A stretch of DNA of 64,000 nt from Tupaia tana (Eukaryota > Chordata > Mammalia > Scandentia > Tupaiidae): NCBI GenBank assembly GCA_026018925.1, contig JAKSZU010000027.1, forward strand, positions 3,915,531 to 3,979,530, in the 5' to 3' direction. How positions within the stretch are numbered: the stretch's first letter is position 1; each line of letters begins with the position of its first letter. Under the pieces are notes generated by a model that worked only from the letters and a program-made list of their open reading frames with translations, was not told the DNA's origin and searched no databases. Shown here piece after piece: positions 1-10,836 of this stretch. The translations under genes and the position numbers were made by a program.

Positions 1-110
1 CGTCACACACACACACCCAGCGTGAGTTTAAACCACCAGGTCTGGGACTTGAACCATGGTGGACTACATGGGAACCCAGTGACATAGCCATTATGCTAAC
101 TGCTGGTCCC
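1..110 (-). mobile_element. Family A SINE, cut by window edge
   Basis: The tRNA-like head of a family A element is read on the minus strand and ends at the reverse complement of GGGACCAGCAG. The rest of the element lies outside the window. The B box reads GGTTCAAGTCC, which fits subtype A1 after CpG decay. Confidence 0.85.
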
Positions 111-358
111 AATAAAATAATTCTTTAATGAAAAAAAAAATCAAATATTTAAATGAAATAAAATTGAAAATAATGAAATGGATAACTTTCTAAGAAAAGT
201 TGATTATACCTACAATCACCTCAGTAACCTACAAAGAATCTGAGTACACAAATCATTTTAGAATATATTAGATACATAGTCAAAGAATTTCTTCTATCAT
301 CATAATATCCCCAACCTCAAGCAAAGGCTCCTCACCTAGGTTATAACATGGGGAAATG

Positions 359-630
359 GGGACCAGCAGTTAGCATAATGGCTATGTCGCTGGACTCCCA
401 CGTAGTCGACCACGGTTCGTGTCCCGGACCCGTTGGTTTAAACTCACGCCGGGCGTGTGTGCGTGCGTGCCCAAGATCCCGAGAGGACAATGGAGGAGAA
501 GGGATTGCGGCGTGGCCATCCCCCCTGGGGGGTGATTTCTCGCTTTCTATCTCTCTGTCTCTCTCTGCCTGTCTGGTGAGCGCACGCGCCCTATAACAAA
601 AACCTCTCCAGAAAAAGAAAAAAACAAAAA
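359..630 (+). mobile_element. Family A2 SINE, full length, with TSD
   Basis: This is a complete element with tRNA-like head, central C/G palindrome, CT-rich stretch and A-rich tail. A perfect 16-bp target-site duplication (ATAACATGGGGAAATG) flanks it at 343-358 and 631-646, so it is a LINE-mobilised insertion. The B box reads GGTTCGTGTCC, a CpG-decayed form of the A2 variant. Open frames on both strands across it are SINE sequence, not genes. Confidence 0.92.
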
Positions 631-1150
631 ATAACATGGGGAAATGTTAGGTAACTTTCAGAAACTTGAGCATTCCAATGTTTGACCTGTTCCATATCAA
701 AAACAACAAAAAGTAAAAAAACTGTCCCAATTCATTTCGTTACCATGACCTTAACACTAAAATATGACAGAGCGTTAAGAATAATAATCTTATACCATAA
801 CAAAGAAGGAATTTTTCCAAAAATCTAAGATAACTAAAAGAGAAAAAAACATAGGAATTTTCACTGGCTGTGGGAAACCTTGGATAAACGTGCCATGCAT
901 TCCTAATATGAACTAAGCAGGCCCAGCTGCGATAGCACAGCACTTATGCAAGTGCCATGAAAGACCAGAGGCCACAGAGCAGGACCAACCCACACAGAGG
1001 GAGAGGAGGGGGGCAGGGATGGGTGGGAAGGAGCACCCGGGACCCTGAGGCAGCGAAGAGCTAGGGAAAGGGGGTCACGGTGTGACAAGATCCTGTGGAA
1101 GGTGCTTCCCACACAGATACACATTCTCTACCATTACAAATGTATAAACT

Positions 1151-1342
1151 GGGGCTGGCAGGTATTGTGGTAGTTAAAGGCGCTGGACTGCGGTTCGAGT
1201 CTCGGACCTGGTGGCTTGCTTTCATAATTTCCCCCTCTCTCTTTCTCTCTCTGTCTGCGTCTCTCTAGTGAGTGCATGTGCCCTATGGCAAATTAAATAA
1301 TAATGGGGTAAATAAAATTAAATAAATAACTTTTTAAAAATA
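1151..1342 (+). mobile_element. Family B SINE
   Basis: A short tRNA-derived element starts GGGGCTGGCAGG, carries a perfect B box (GGTTCGAGTCT) and runs into a CT-rich stretch and an AT-rich tail. Part of the anticodon arm is missing compared with the other family B copies. The tail runs into a TG/TA microsatellite. Confidence 0.75.
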
Positions 1343-1345
1343 GAC

Positions 1346-1376
<31 letters not shown>

Positions 1377-1447
1377 CACACACGCACATATACACATAAA
1401 CTCACATACACATATATATATACATACACACACACATGTATATACAC
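1346..1447. repeat. (TG)n/(TA)n/(CA)n microsatellite
   Basis: A run of TG dinucleotides passes into alternating TA and CA runs. It directly follows the tail of a family B SINE, a common birthplace for such repeats. An open frame on the minus strand here is low-complexity translation. Confidence 0.9.
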
Positions 1448-2178
1448 AAAGGAGGTAAAAACTAAAACTTCTGTTCCTCAACAGAACACTTACTAGGGTT
1501 GGAAGAAAAACAAAAACAAACAAATAGCCTTATAATAGGAAGACATAAATGGGTTTCTCTCAACATTCAAAAACAGTAAAGGATCTTGACTATGAAATGC
1601 CAATGGTATTTATTCAAAATTATTAGCAAGATGTTAACCAACCCAATAGGTCAAGTAAGAGAAAAGTAGAAACTTTAAAAGAAAGCCAAAAATTATAATT
1701 TACAGGCTGACATTACCTACAAAAATCCAAGTAGCCAATAAAAATCAATTTTTTCAACCAGAGGATGGATAAGGCCACATGACTTAAGAAGAAAAAAGTT
1801 ATCTATATACTAAAAACTGTTCAAAATTCAATATTTATTGAGTGTTGTGCCAGGGACTGTGAAACATTATAAACCGAACAGATCCTTAAGAACAATAAAA
1901 GTAACAGACTTAAGGTGCTGAGAGAAATTATGACAGAGAAAACGTGCGACTTGTTGAAGAGCTTAAATATCATCTGACCATTTGATTAAATCAACATGCA
2001 CAATATTTCCGCAGGAGAATACTCATCATTGAGACAGTATGGATTCTCCTCAAAGTAATTGGTACATCTACTACAATTCTAAAAGAAAAAAAAAAAAATT
2101 CCAAAGAGACTGTGAGGATAGAAAGTGGCAGACTGATTCTTGAGTCCCTCTAGATGTTGTGACAACACCTATAGTTTT

Positions 2179-2400
2179 GTTTGTTTTTTGCTTGAGAAAT
2201 TTTTGCTATAGGGTGCGTGCACTCGCCAGAAAGACAGAGAGAGACAGAGACACAGAACTCAATCCCTCTTCCTCCATTCTCCTCTTGGGCACGCACGCAC
2301 ATGTGCCCAGTGTGAGTTTAAGTCACCGGGTCCAGGAGTCGAACCGCAATTGACTACATGGGAATTCAGCGACATAGCCATTACGCCAACTGCTGGCCCC
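2179..2400 (-). mobile_element. Family A1 SINE with TSD
   Basis: The element is read on the minus strand and has lost part of its centre. It is flanked by near-identical copies of AACACCTATAGTTTT at 2164-2178 and 2401-2415 (one mismatch). The B box reads GGTTCGACTCC. Confidence 0.85.
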
Positions 2401-2613
2401 AATACCTATAGTTTTTTAAAGAATAATGTGAATGGATATTTCTCCAAGTGGGAGAAAAAAAAAAAAAGCAAGTAAAAAAATCCAATTTACAATATAGGTT
2501 TTGTCATGCCTTTGGTTAATTAATATTAATAAGAAAAATACAGTAGAAACATAAAATTTAGTTTTTTATTGGTTAAAAAATGCCATTCCTTCAAACAAGA
2601 GTGTGGCGTGAAC

Positions 2614-3199
2614 ATGGACAAACAAAAGAAAACAAGGGAGTATGCCACCATGAAGCGAAGGCTTAGTCTCAGAGACCAGAGGCTTCATGAAAAAGATAGA
2701 GCAAAATCTAAAAAGAAAAAAAAGGAAACATTCAGCATACTGAAGGAGGGAGACATCCCCCAACACCCTTCCTGCTTATTCTTTCAATATAATACACAGC
2801 TGGGTCCACCTTTCCACATCCTGGTTGATAGCAACTTTATCAACTTTTCCACTAGAGCCATGGACTTAGAGCCAATGATGGACTGTCTGTATGCCAAGTG
2901 CATCCCTTATATAGTTGACTGTGTGACAGTTGGAAGTGAGAAAGTGGGGCAAAAATATCGAGGGGCTCTAAGGATTGCCAAGGATGCAAGACTTGACAGA
3001 TGACCATGCACACACAAAGGAACCTACGCAGATGACCGCATAGGATGGAGAGTTACTAGCAGGAGTGACATACTGTGACCACAGTTGATTGAGACCTTAG
3101 ACGAATCTGGAAAATCTCGGCAGTTCTGATCAAGTACCTTTCTAATCACAGATAGAGCACTGGGCAGAGGCCAGCTAATTATGGAGCCCTGGGTTCTAA
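2614..3199 (+). pseudogene. FCF1: FCF1 processed pseudogene (rRNA-processing PIN-domain protein)
   Basis: The translation from the ATG at 2614 matches the small-subunit processome protein FCF1: the KQKKTREYATMKR start, the PQHPSCLFFQYNTQLGPP block, the PIN-domain start HILVDSNFINFS, then MMDCLYAKCIP and GQKYRGALRIAKD. Normal FCF1 is about 198 residues, acts in the nucleolus in 18S pre-rRNA processing, and in the genome is split by introns. Here the reading is continuous without introns, as expected for a reverse-transcribed mRNA. It is broken: a TGA at 3001 stops it near residue 130. Homology goes on in frame (PCTHKGTYADD), then in another frame from about 3081 (TVD, stop, DLRRIWKIS, KYLSNHR), which implies a 1-base deletion. 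The expected final stop sits at 3197-3199. The 45 bases of open frame upstream are chance. Sequence after 3199 looks like a former 3' UTR, but I cannot place the 3' end or a duplication. FCF1 identity was recalled, not searched. Confidence 0.9.
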
Positions 3200-3600
3200 T
3201 TTTTAAAGGACAAAGTCCCTCTGCCTTTCTTGGAGTGGATTTCTCTGCTGCTAGTTCATTAAATATGCTGTATGTCAATGAATCATAATTCTGTTCATTT
3301 ATTTGCTGTATTATAAGCTGAGTGTAGTTAAATGAACTTACTCGTCAATGCTGTTTTGAAAAAAACAAAATCATTCTCTAATGTCCAAGTAATTACCATA
3401 CTTGGTTGTAAATGTCCCAGGACTATACTACCCCTGAGATCTGTTCTTGGGGCAACTTTTACGATAGGTAGGACTTCAAAAGTTTGTGAAGAAGCGGAAT
3501 TCAAGGTCAATTTCATTTTCATACAAAAATATCTGAAATCATACATAGTTTTGTCACAATACATTTTCCATCGGCTTACTGAAGATTATCCTTAGTACGA
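3200..3600 (+). other. Probable 3' UTR remnant of the FCF1 retrocopy
   Basis: The stretch follows the pseudogene stop without a repeat boundary and is AT-rich, UTR-like DNA. Its link to the FCF1 mRNA is an inference from position. No poly-A tract or polyadenylation signal clearly marks the end. Confidence 0.35.
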
Positions 3601-3770
3601 GGAGATGGAGTTTATGGAACATGTCAGGTTTTTAAGATACTGTGTGAAAACAGATTGTAGATCACTAGGGCTTCAGTCCTACAATCATCGCCCTTTCCCA
3701 AAAGGTCATGACCTCAACAAGATTTCTCAAAATTATATTAGCTGTTCACTTAATAACGTTTTTGAGTCCT

Positions 3771-4071
3771 GGGACCAGCAGTTGGCATAATGGTTATGTC
3801 ACTGGACTCCCATGTAGTCGACCACGGTTCGAGTCCTAGACCCAGCGGCTTAAATTCACAAAGGGCGCGTGTGCATGCATGCCCAAGATCCCGAGAGGAG
3901 AATGGAGGAGAAGGGATTGTGGCATGGCCATCCCCCCTGGGGGGTGATTTCTTGCTTTCTGTCTCTCTGTCTCTCTCTCTCTCTCTCTTTCTGGAGAGGG
4001 CATGCACCCTATAGCAAAAACCTCTTGGGGAAAATAAAAAAGAGAGAGAGTTAAAATACAAAAACAAAAAC
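3771..4071 (+). mobile_element. Family A1 SINE, full length, with TSD
   Basis: The complete element begins GGGACCAGCAG with B box GGTTCGAGTCC. The flanking duplication TTTTTGAGTCCT is at about 3759-3770 and 4073-4084. The A-tail contains a short GA run. Confidence 0.92.
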
Positions 4072-4084
4072 ATTTTTGAGTCCT

Positions 4085-5295
4085 ATATTTAAAGTCTTTA
4101 AGAAATAGCAGCTAATATATAATATTAACTTGATTCAAACCAATACCAAGTCATAAGACTGATTAATCAACTATCACATTTTCCTAAATCTTTTTCACAT
4201 ATTGCTATTTTAAGAAAAGACAGATCATGATAATTACAGAAAAAGTAATTAGTACTAATTTTCTTTGGAAAAGTTAAGCGGTTTCTATTAATAATCGCAG
4301 CATAGCCTTTTATTTAGATATTGATTTGTGTATTGCCCTAGATAAAACAACAAAACACAAGTAATGTGTCGTGTATTTCACAGGCTTAAAAAAAAGAAAT
4401 TAAGTCATTTCTTTATAGAAGATACCTTTTCAAATTTATCTATTTCAAGTTAGTTTTAAATTTATATACTTCAATTTAGTTTTTCACTTTTTTTTTCAGG
4501 AAATCACAGCGTATTACATTTTGTAAATTTTGCCAAAGAAAATACAAGCCCCATAGTTTCAAAAAGGGTACCATGTTAAAAATTAAAGCTTGCAAACTAA
4601 AACTTTATGTATCCTAAAATACAAAACTTTTTCTTTAATATTCTCTTTAACCATTATAACTATAATACAGACTCCTACCTTTATTCTAATATTATAGCAC
4701 AATATTTGAGATCACTTTTTAAGGGCTCTATAATCTGTGGAGAAAGATATGAAACTAATAGTAGATTCAAGTGCAATTATGCTATTATGTGTGTGTGTGT
4801 GCGCGGGGGACTTATTTCTTTTGTAACAAATCAAACAGTTCTAAAAACACAGTAACACATAGGTGGTCATAAAGACCCTGACTCAGTAGTATGTGTAAGG
4901 TAAAGTTAAGTGTTCAATACACTCAGTTACAGGAACATTTCATTCGAACTAGGGTCCTGCGCTGCACATCTAAAAATCTGCTGTGAACATATGGAATCAT
5001 ATGCTTATGCTAAAATACCACCCTATCATAAAGAATTATTTATGACATTAAAAGAAAAATTTCATGTGTTTCTAAAAACTGAAATAGTAACCAGGGACAA
5101 ATTAAAATACAAAAGGAAGAGAAGATAAAACATGACTAACAAAAACAAAGCTGCTTACCAACACAGGGTAACAGAAGACCATGATGCTCACAGTTCGCAG
5201 GAGTCCCTGAAGCAAACCTCAAAAGTAATCAAAGGAACGCCTTCTGTTTAATTTTTGTTATAAAATACTGACTATGGCTTTCAAAATAAGAACCC
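4085..5295. other. Unique AT-rich DNA, no feature recognised
   Basis: No repeat family or convincing coding exon is visible. A short TG run lies near 4790-4802. A weak minus-strand splice-like segment near 5160-5207 is too short to support. Confidence 0.6.
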
Positions 5296-5516
5296 TGGAG
5301 TCAGCAGGTGGCACGCTGGTCAAGGCGCTGAACTCGCATAGCAGCTCAAGTCCTGAACTGGAAGCTTGAAAAATCACGCCAGGTGCACGTATGCCTAAAA
5401 TCGCGAGAAGAGAATGGACCAGGGACTGAGGTGTGGCCATCCCCTAGGGCAGGGGTTGATTTATCACTTTCCCTGAATCTGTTTTGTTCAAGCACCCTAT
5501 GGTAAAAACCTGAAAA
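5296..5516 (+). mobile_element. Older tRNA-derived SINE (A/C-like)
   Basis: It begins GGAGTCAGCAGGTGGCA, has a weakened B box (GCTCAAGTCC), and ends in the typical CACCCTATGGTAAAAACC. The tail continues directly into a GAAAAA microsatellite. Confidence 0.75.
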
Positions 5517-5584
5517 GAAAATAATGGAAAAAGAAAAAGAAAAAGAAAAAGAAAAAGAAAAAGAAAAGGAAAAAGAAAAAGAAA

Positions 5585-5616
<32 letters not shown>

Positions 5617-5628
5617 AAGAAAAAGAAA

Positions 5629-5680
<52 letters not shown>

Positions 5681-5697
5681 AAAAGAAAGAAAGAAAA
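5511..5697. repeat. (GAAAAA)n then (GAAA)n microsatellite from a SINE tail
   Basis: About 185 bp of hexamer repeats switch to tetramer repeats. It starts at the A-rich tail of the upstream SINE, so it most likely grew from that tail. The polyphenylalanine-like minus-strand frame is an artefact. Confidence 0.95.
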
Positions 5698-7563
5698 CAT
5701 TAGGATCTAATGAACAGTAACTGCAAAAAGTGAAACTTTTAAGTTACTAATATTGAGGGTGAGTAAATTTCAAATAAACTATATATGACTAAAAGACTAA
5801 AATTGCAAACCTTTCCCTTCCCCTCCCTATTTTTCTGCCCTCTTTGTACATATACATACATGGGTAAAAAGTTGTTTAAGAAGCTGAGTTGGTAAATCCC
5901 TCCCCTCCAAAAATTAATCTTTTACAAACAAAATTAGAAGGTCTTTCTATTTCATTGACATTTACTTTTCAAATAGGGAAATTCTATTGATTAACTTCAT
6001 AGTAGACACCAGGGACTGCTCTTAGATATTCTGGTAAGCAAAAAACTTTGACGTTTTGTTAAATATGAAAATCAAAGAAGGAACATTTGAAACAAACAAC
6101 TGAATGGTCATCCCATTATACTTCACATCCTAAATCATAATTATACTAGGTCATCGGGAAAGTCATGGCGTGGACGTGTTTTTCTAGGCAAAAAACACAT
6201 CATAACTTCCCTGTCTATAGATAGATAGATAGAAACTTTATAATTCTCTAGGTCTAGATTTTTATCAGTAAATAAAATTCCGATTCCTTAACAAAGTCCT
6301 AGCAAAATGATTTAAACCAATTATACAGTTTGATACTATATAGCCCTTTAAGAATAAGGAAGCCTAAATTAACCCATTTTGTTTCTAAATAGACGTCACA
6401 CGTATCAGACTGTTCTATGCTCAGTATTTCTTAAGAGTCCACAAAAGAATGATTACCAAAATGAGTGAAGTGCTTCGCAGTACTTATTCGGGAGAAGAAC
6501 CTGACTACAGCAGACCACTCGCTAATAAAGTGCAACTTAATAAATCATGTGGAATCTTATTGTGTTCAAACCCTTCCTAACTCCTAGTACCATCTGTTAC
6601 CACCAAAACTATATGACAAGATATGATATATAATTAATAGGTAAACAACAATCTAATTAAAATGGACAAATACTCCATGTCCCTGCCATTTGGGAGCTCT
6701 AATTACAGACTAAATTTTAAGCTTGAATTAAATATTTAAGCTGGAAAATTAACTTTCCTTCTCGAGCCTTGAATACATTAATACAGATATGTGAAGCGAC
6801 TTCCTGATGGGAACTTAAACATGTAATTTAGTTTCATCAAAGCAGTTACTAATTGTTAAGCAGCAGTACCTTACCATATGTACACAATAGCTATTTAGCG
6901 CTGAAAAGGTGGTTCTAAAGCACCCCTCTGCAACCCTTTCCTGACATAAATAGAACGTGTATATACAGCACAGCAGTTAATACTACACATCGAAAATAAA
7001 TTACTTAGAGTCTTCAGCCTTCAATGCTTTCTGAAGACAACTAAAAATTGGTCTAAATAAACAAAATATACCTATATATGACAAGGTTAAAAACCACGTA
7101 AGTATATAAGACCAAAAGGCATTCATGAATAAAAACCATCCAGGTAGGAAATTCTCACATCATACAAAACTAATTAAAATAAATAAATAAATAAATAAAA
7201 ACCTTGACCTCCTGGTTCAAAATAAGGAGTTAAGAGAGTATATATACGAATTCTCCTTTCACTCCTAAGCCTTCTCTTCACAGAACATTGCAGGCTCTCA
7301 TAATTACGTTCTAGAAAGCACTTAGAAAGATGCCAATTTAAAGGTGAACCTTCTTCTACAGCTTTCATTCACCGTGAATGTAAGAGAAATAAGATTTCAG
7401 AATAAATGGCCCTAACAAGCAGCAATTGTTTTTAAAAAAAAGTTCTCTAAGAATGTAAAAAAAAAATACATTTTTACTACCATGTTATAGTTAACAAATA
7501 GAATTAGAGAGAGTGATTGCTAAAGAAAGGTATGCATCACTCTCTTTAAAACTATGTTATTCT
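5698..7563. other. Mostly unique AT-rich DNA
   Basis: Apart from the MITE at 6146-6215 and a short GATA run at 6216-6233, I recognise nothing. There is a short ATAA run near 7180-7198. No coding exon is supported. Confidence 0.55.
6146..6215. mobile_element. Mariner-like MITE, decayed
   Basis: About 70 bp with imperfect inverted ends: the left end CTAGGTCATCGGGAAAGTCA resembles the reverse complement of the right end (GACAGGGAAGTTATGATG). TA dinucleotides flank it. The left end matches about 18 of 25 positions of the better copy at 43677-43749. Confidence 0.55.
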
Positions 7564-7904
7564 GGGGACCAGCAGTTAGCATAATGGCTATGTCGCTGGA
7601 CTCCCACATAGTCGACTGCGGTTCGTGTCCCAAACCCGGTGGCTTAAACTCTCACGTGTGCGTGCGTGCCCAAGCCGGAGGAGAAGGGATTGGGCATGAC
7701 CATGTGCGCTTTCTATCTCTCTGTGCGTGCCCAAGATCCTGAGAGGAGAATGGAGAACTCCCATGTAAGGGTTCATTGCGGCGTGTACCCAAGATCCCAT
7801 GGCCCCCCTGGGGGGTGATTTCTCGCTTTCTGTCTCTCTGTCTCTCTCTGTCTGTCTGGCGAGTGCACGCATCCTATAGCAAAAACTTCTCCAAAAAAAA
7901 AAAG
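7564..7904 (+). mobile_element. Family A2 SINE with rearranged, partly duplicated centre
   Basis: Head and 3' end are normal, but the centre is scrambled. The segment starting GTGCGTGCCCAAG occurs twice, a partial CT-rich stretch lies between, and a further CCCAAGATCC copy follows. TGTTATTCT is duplicated at 7555-7563 and 7905-7913, so the rearranged copy may have inserted as a unit. It is about 340 bp against the usual 270. Confidence 0.85.
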
Positions 7905-8180
7905 TGTTATTCTAATTCTTTATACCTATAACAGACTTGGTAACAGGTCAATTATATTAACATAGTTCAGTCACAAAGTAAAACATTGTCAAGGGTTGGT
8001 AGCAACTGCTTTTATTTATATATTATATAATTCTATTAGGTATTATGTAACATCAACTGTTAAATATTACAAAAAAACTAATTTTTATAATTACAAAGAA
8101 AATTAGTATATTGTAGTATTTAAGTTCAAGGTCAAAGTAACAAATAAATAACACCTGCTTATACTAAATCTCCCATGTTT

Positions 8181-8405
8181 GCGCCCACCCATGGCCTGGT
8201 GGTTAAGGTGACTGGATTAGACATGACTGACTATGTGGTTAGAGACCCAGACCCAGCAGCTTGAAAAACACACCCGGCACATGTGCATGCACACCCAAAA
8301 TGAGAAATGGAGAAGGGGTTGACCAACCCCAGGGAGTGGTGCTTTCTCACTTCCCCTCCCCAACCTGGTGCTGTCCAGAGAGTCCATGTGCCTCTGGCAA
8401 ATTTT
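8181..8405 (+). mobile_element. Family C SINE, old
   Basis: A diverged tRNA-like head (CCATGGCCTGGTGGTTAAGG), a GCTTGAAAAACACACC block, and an end near CATGTGCCTCTGGCAAAT, followed by a T/A-rich tail. Confidence 0.7.
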
Positions 8406-8473
8406 TTAAAATATTTTTTTAATTTCCATATTTGAAATTACTACTAGAATTTATATGAATTAAAACTAAGATC

Positions 8474-8705
8474 AGAGCCAGCCCCATAGCCTAGTGGTTA
8501 AGAGATCCAGATCCCACATAACCTACTGCAGGCTGAATCTTGCCCTCAGCAAGTTGAAAACCATGCTAGGTGCAGGTGCATGTGCGCCCAAATCCCAAGA
8601 GGCTGGAGAGATGGAGAAGACAGTGTGCGGACACTAGACCACATTAGGGGGTGTTCTCCCTCGCCCTCGCCCTGGGGGGCACATGTGCCCTGTGCAAGTA
8701 AAACA
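8474..8705 (+). mobile_element. Family C SINE, old
   Basis: It begins AGAGCCAGCCCCATAGCCTA and ends near ACATGTGCCCTGTGCAAGTAAA. The B box region is degraded. Confidence 0.7.
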
Positions 8706-8802
8706 AAACTTAAATCACAAACACATTTAAAAATAAAAAGGAACTTTATGTTCTGTTTTGCCAATAGAAAGTATATTTAATGTTTCATAATTCATTACTC
8801 TT

Positions 8803-8805
8803 TGT

Positions 8806-8838
<33 letters not shown>

Positions 8839-9088
8839 GTTTTTGCTATAGGGTACATGCTCTTGCCAAAAAGACAGAGAGACACAGAGAGACAGAAAGC
8901 GAGAAATCATGCCCCAGGGGGAATGGCCATGCCACAATCCCTTCTCCTCTGGGGATCTTGGGCACACTCGCACACACGCCTGGCTGAGTTTAAACCACCG
9001 GGTCTGGGACTTGAACTGGGCCCAGGACTTGAACCACAGTCAACTACATAAGAGTCTGGTGACAGAGCCATTATGCCAACTGCTGATC
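8803..9088 (-). mobile_element. Family A1 SINE with TSD and internal duplication
   Basis: Read on the minus strand. ATTCATTACTCTT flanks it at 8790-8802 and 9089-9101. Inside, the B-box region is duplicated (GGGACTTGAACTGGGCCCAG then GGACTTGAACCACAG on the plus strand). The tail side is a TG run (8803-8831) instead of poly-T. Confidence 0.88.
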
Positions 9089-9101
9089 ATTCATTACTCT
9101 T

Positions 9102-10189
9102 ATTCTAGGTTTTTGCTCAAGGATAGTATTATTGTCTGTTTCTATTCTCTCGATATTTTCTTTTCTGTTCGTTTCTATGTTAAAATGGCCAAATTCTTGC
9201 TTATGTTTAACTATTTATTCGTAGAACTACAGAGCATTTGACATTCCCTGTATATTAGTGACCCCCAAGAGCCAATACAAGTATGCATTTTCATTTCCCA
9301 AACATCACAGACCTTCCGCCCATACACCTAAGTAGAGGTGCTTTACTCTTTACTAGCTGACAAAGCACGTATGTGCCTGGGCTCAAAGATGCCTTGCAAA
9401 TACCCCAAAATTTCATGAAAATTGGCAACCACGGGTGGACAAAAATGCAAAGAAAGAGCACGCTCATTCTGTGGACAACCCTCGACATGAGTATCTCACG
9501 TTACCCCACAGCATATAAAGATCTGCAGACAGAGGGCAACCAGCACATATTGCGAAAGATAAAATCTGGTCCTGAAAAATCTGACGGATCTACAAAAGCC
9601 GGTTGGCTCGCATTTACACATTGTGGCTCCTTTCTGATGTTAAATCAGTCAACTGGATGATAACAGAAGTTCTTCCATAATGCAGGCTAGAAAAGTCTAT
9701 TCAATTTTATTTAAAATCTGTATGCTGTAAAAGTACATGTCATGGAATTTACTATGATGACAACTATATAGATAGGAAATTCATGACATATTGATTCAAC
9801 ATATTGAACTGGTTTTTAAAACCAATTTATATAAATGATTATAATAGTCTATATTATGTTTAGCCCTTGAGGCATATGGTAGTAAATTTGAATTTAATTT
9901 TAAATAAATTTACATAAATATAAAAAGTTTAGTAATTTTTACCCACCCTGCATCTGAAACAGAATAACAACAACAAAAAGAGGGCTGCATTTTATAAATG
10001 TACTTGAGGCTGAAACTCAGACAAACCCGAAACCTAAAGAAACCAAAGAATGACTAATTTTGTGAGGGAAAAGAAGAGAAAAAAATCATGAATGGATCAA
10101 GTTCTACTGAATATAAAGTAGTAAATATTTATATATTCACAAATATATTAATATATTTAGGAGTAAGATTTCCTTTACTGCTTCTTCTT
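9102..10189. other. Unique DNA, no feature recognised
   Basis: No repeat family or exon is recognised. An 95-codon plus-strand open frame at 9373-9660 resembles nothing I know and lacks coding context. Confidence 0.5.
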
Positions 10190-10433
10190 TTTTTTTTTTT
10201 TTTTTTAAGTTTTTCTCACAGGGCATGTGTGTTCACCAGAGAGAGACAAAGAGAAGGAGAGTGAGAAATCATCCTCTGGGGGATGGCCTTGCCTTCCTCC
10301 TTCCTCCTCCTGGGATTTGGGGCGCACACACATGTGCCTGGCATGATTTTCAAGCTGCCAGGTCCAGGACTCCAACCGCGGACAGCCACGTAGGAGCCCA
10401 GTGCCTTAACCACCACACCACCTGCTGGCCCCC
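10190..10433 (-). mobile_element. tRNA-derived SINE (older A/C type)
   Basis: Poly-T, then the reverse complement of a SINE 3' end with CT-rich stretch, then a tRNA-like head ending CACCTGCTGGCCCCC on the plus strand. The B box reads GGTTGGAGTCC on the minus strand. Confidence 0.82.
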
Positions 10434-10627
10434 AGTACATATTCCTAAAAAATGAATATAAAGGAAAATCTCACATTAATGTATGGCAGACATACATTCA
10501 GACAGACTTACTAATTAAGGCAGTACACAGTAAAACCCCACTTCGCAGCAATTAATCAGCCACCTTCCTGACCCCACCTTCAGTTCACTAGAAACAGAGG
10601 AAATAGTGAACCAAGGGACCTCCTTCC

Positions 10628-10836
10628 GGGGCCAGACAGCGGAGCAGCAAACTGCCCCTCTCTGAGGCCAACCGCAGACAGCTCCCCACTGTGTCCAGAG
10701 ACCTCCCCGGGCCCTGGGCGCCGGCATGCCCATGATGCGGGGCTGGCCGAGGCCGGGCTGGGTGACAGTCAGGAAGCTGTGTGGGGACCCTTCTCTCTCT
10801 CTTGCTCACTCACGGGATAAATAAAGTAAACTTTAG
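10628..10836 (+). mobile_element. Family D SINE
   Basis: It begins GGGGCCAGACAGCGGAG and ends CTCTCTCTCTTGCTCACTCA then AATAAAGTAAACTTTA. The head is only weakly tRNA-like. The same end appears at 30623, 48022, 60121 and 62142. Confidence 0.65.

Noticed and set aside
359-630. Functional tRNA genes, because of clear A and B boxes
   Set aside because: Every hit lies in a roughly 170-280 bp SINE with tail and target duplication; none can fold into a bounded tRNA with proper acceptor stem.
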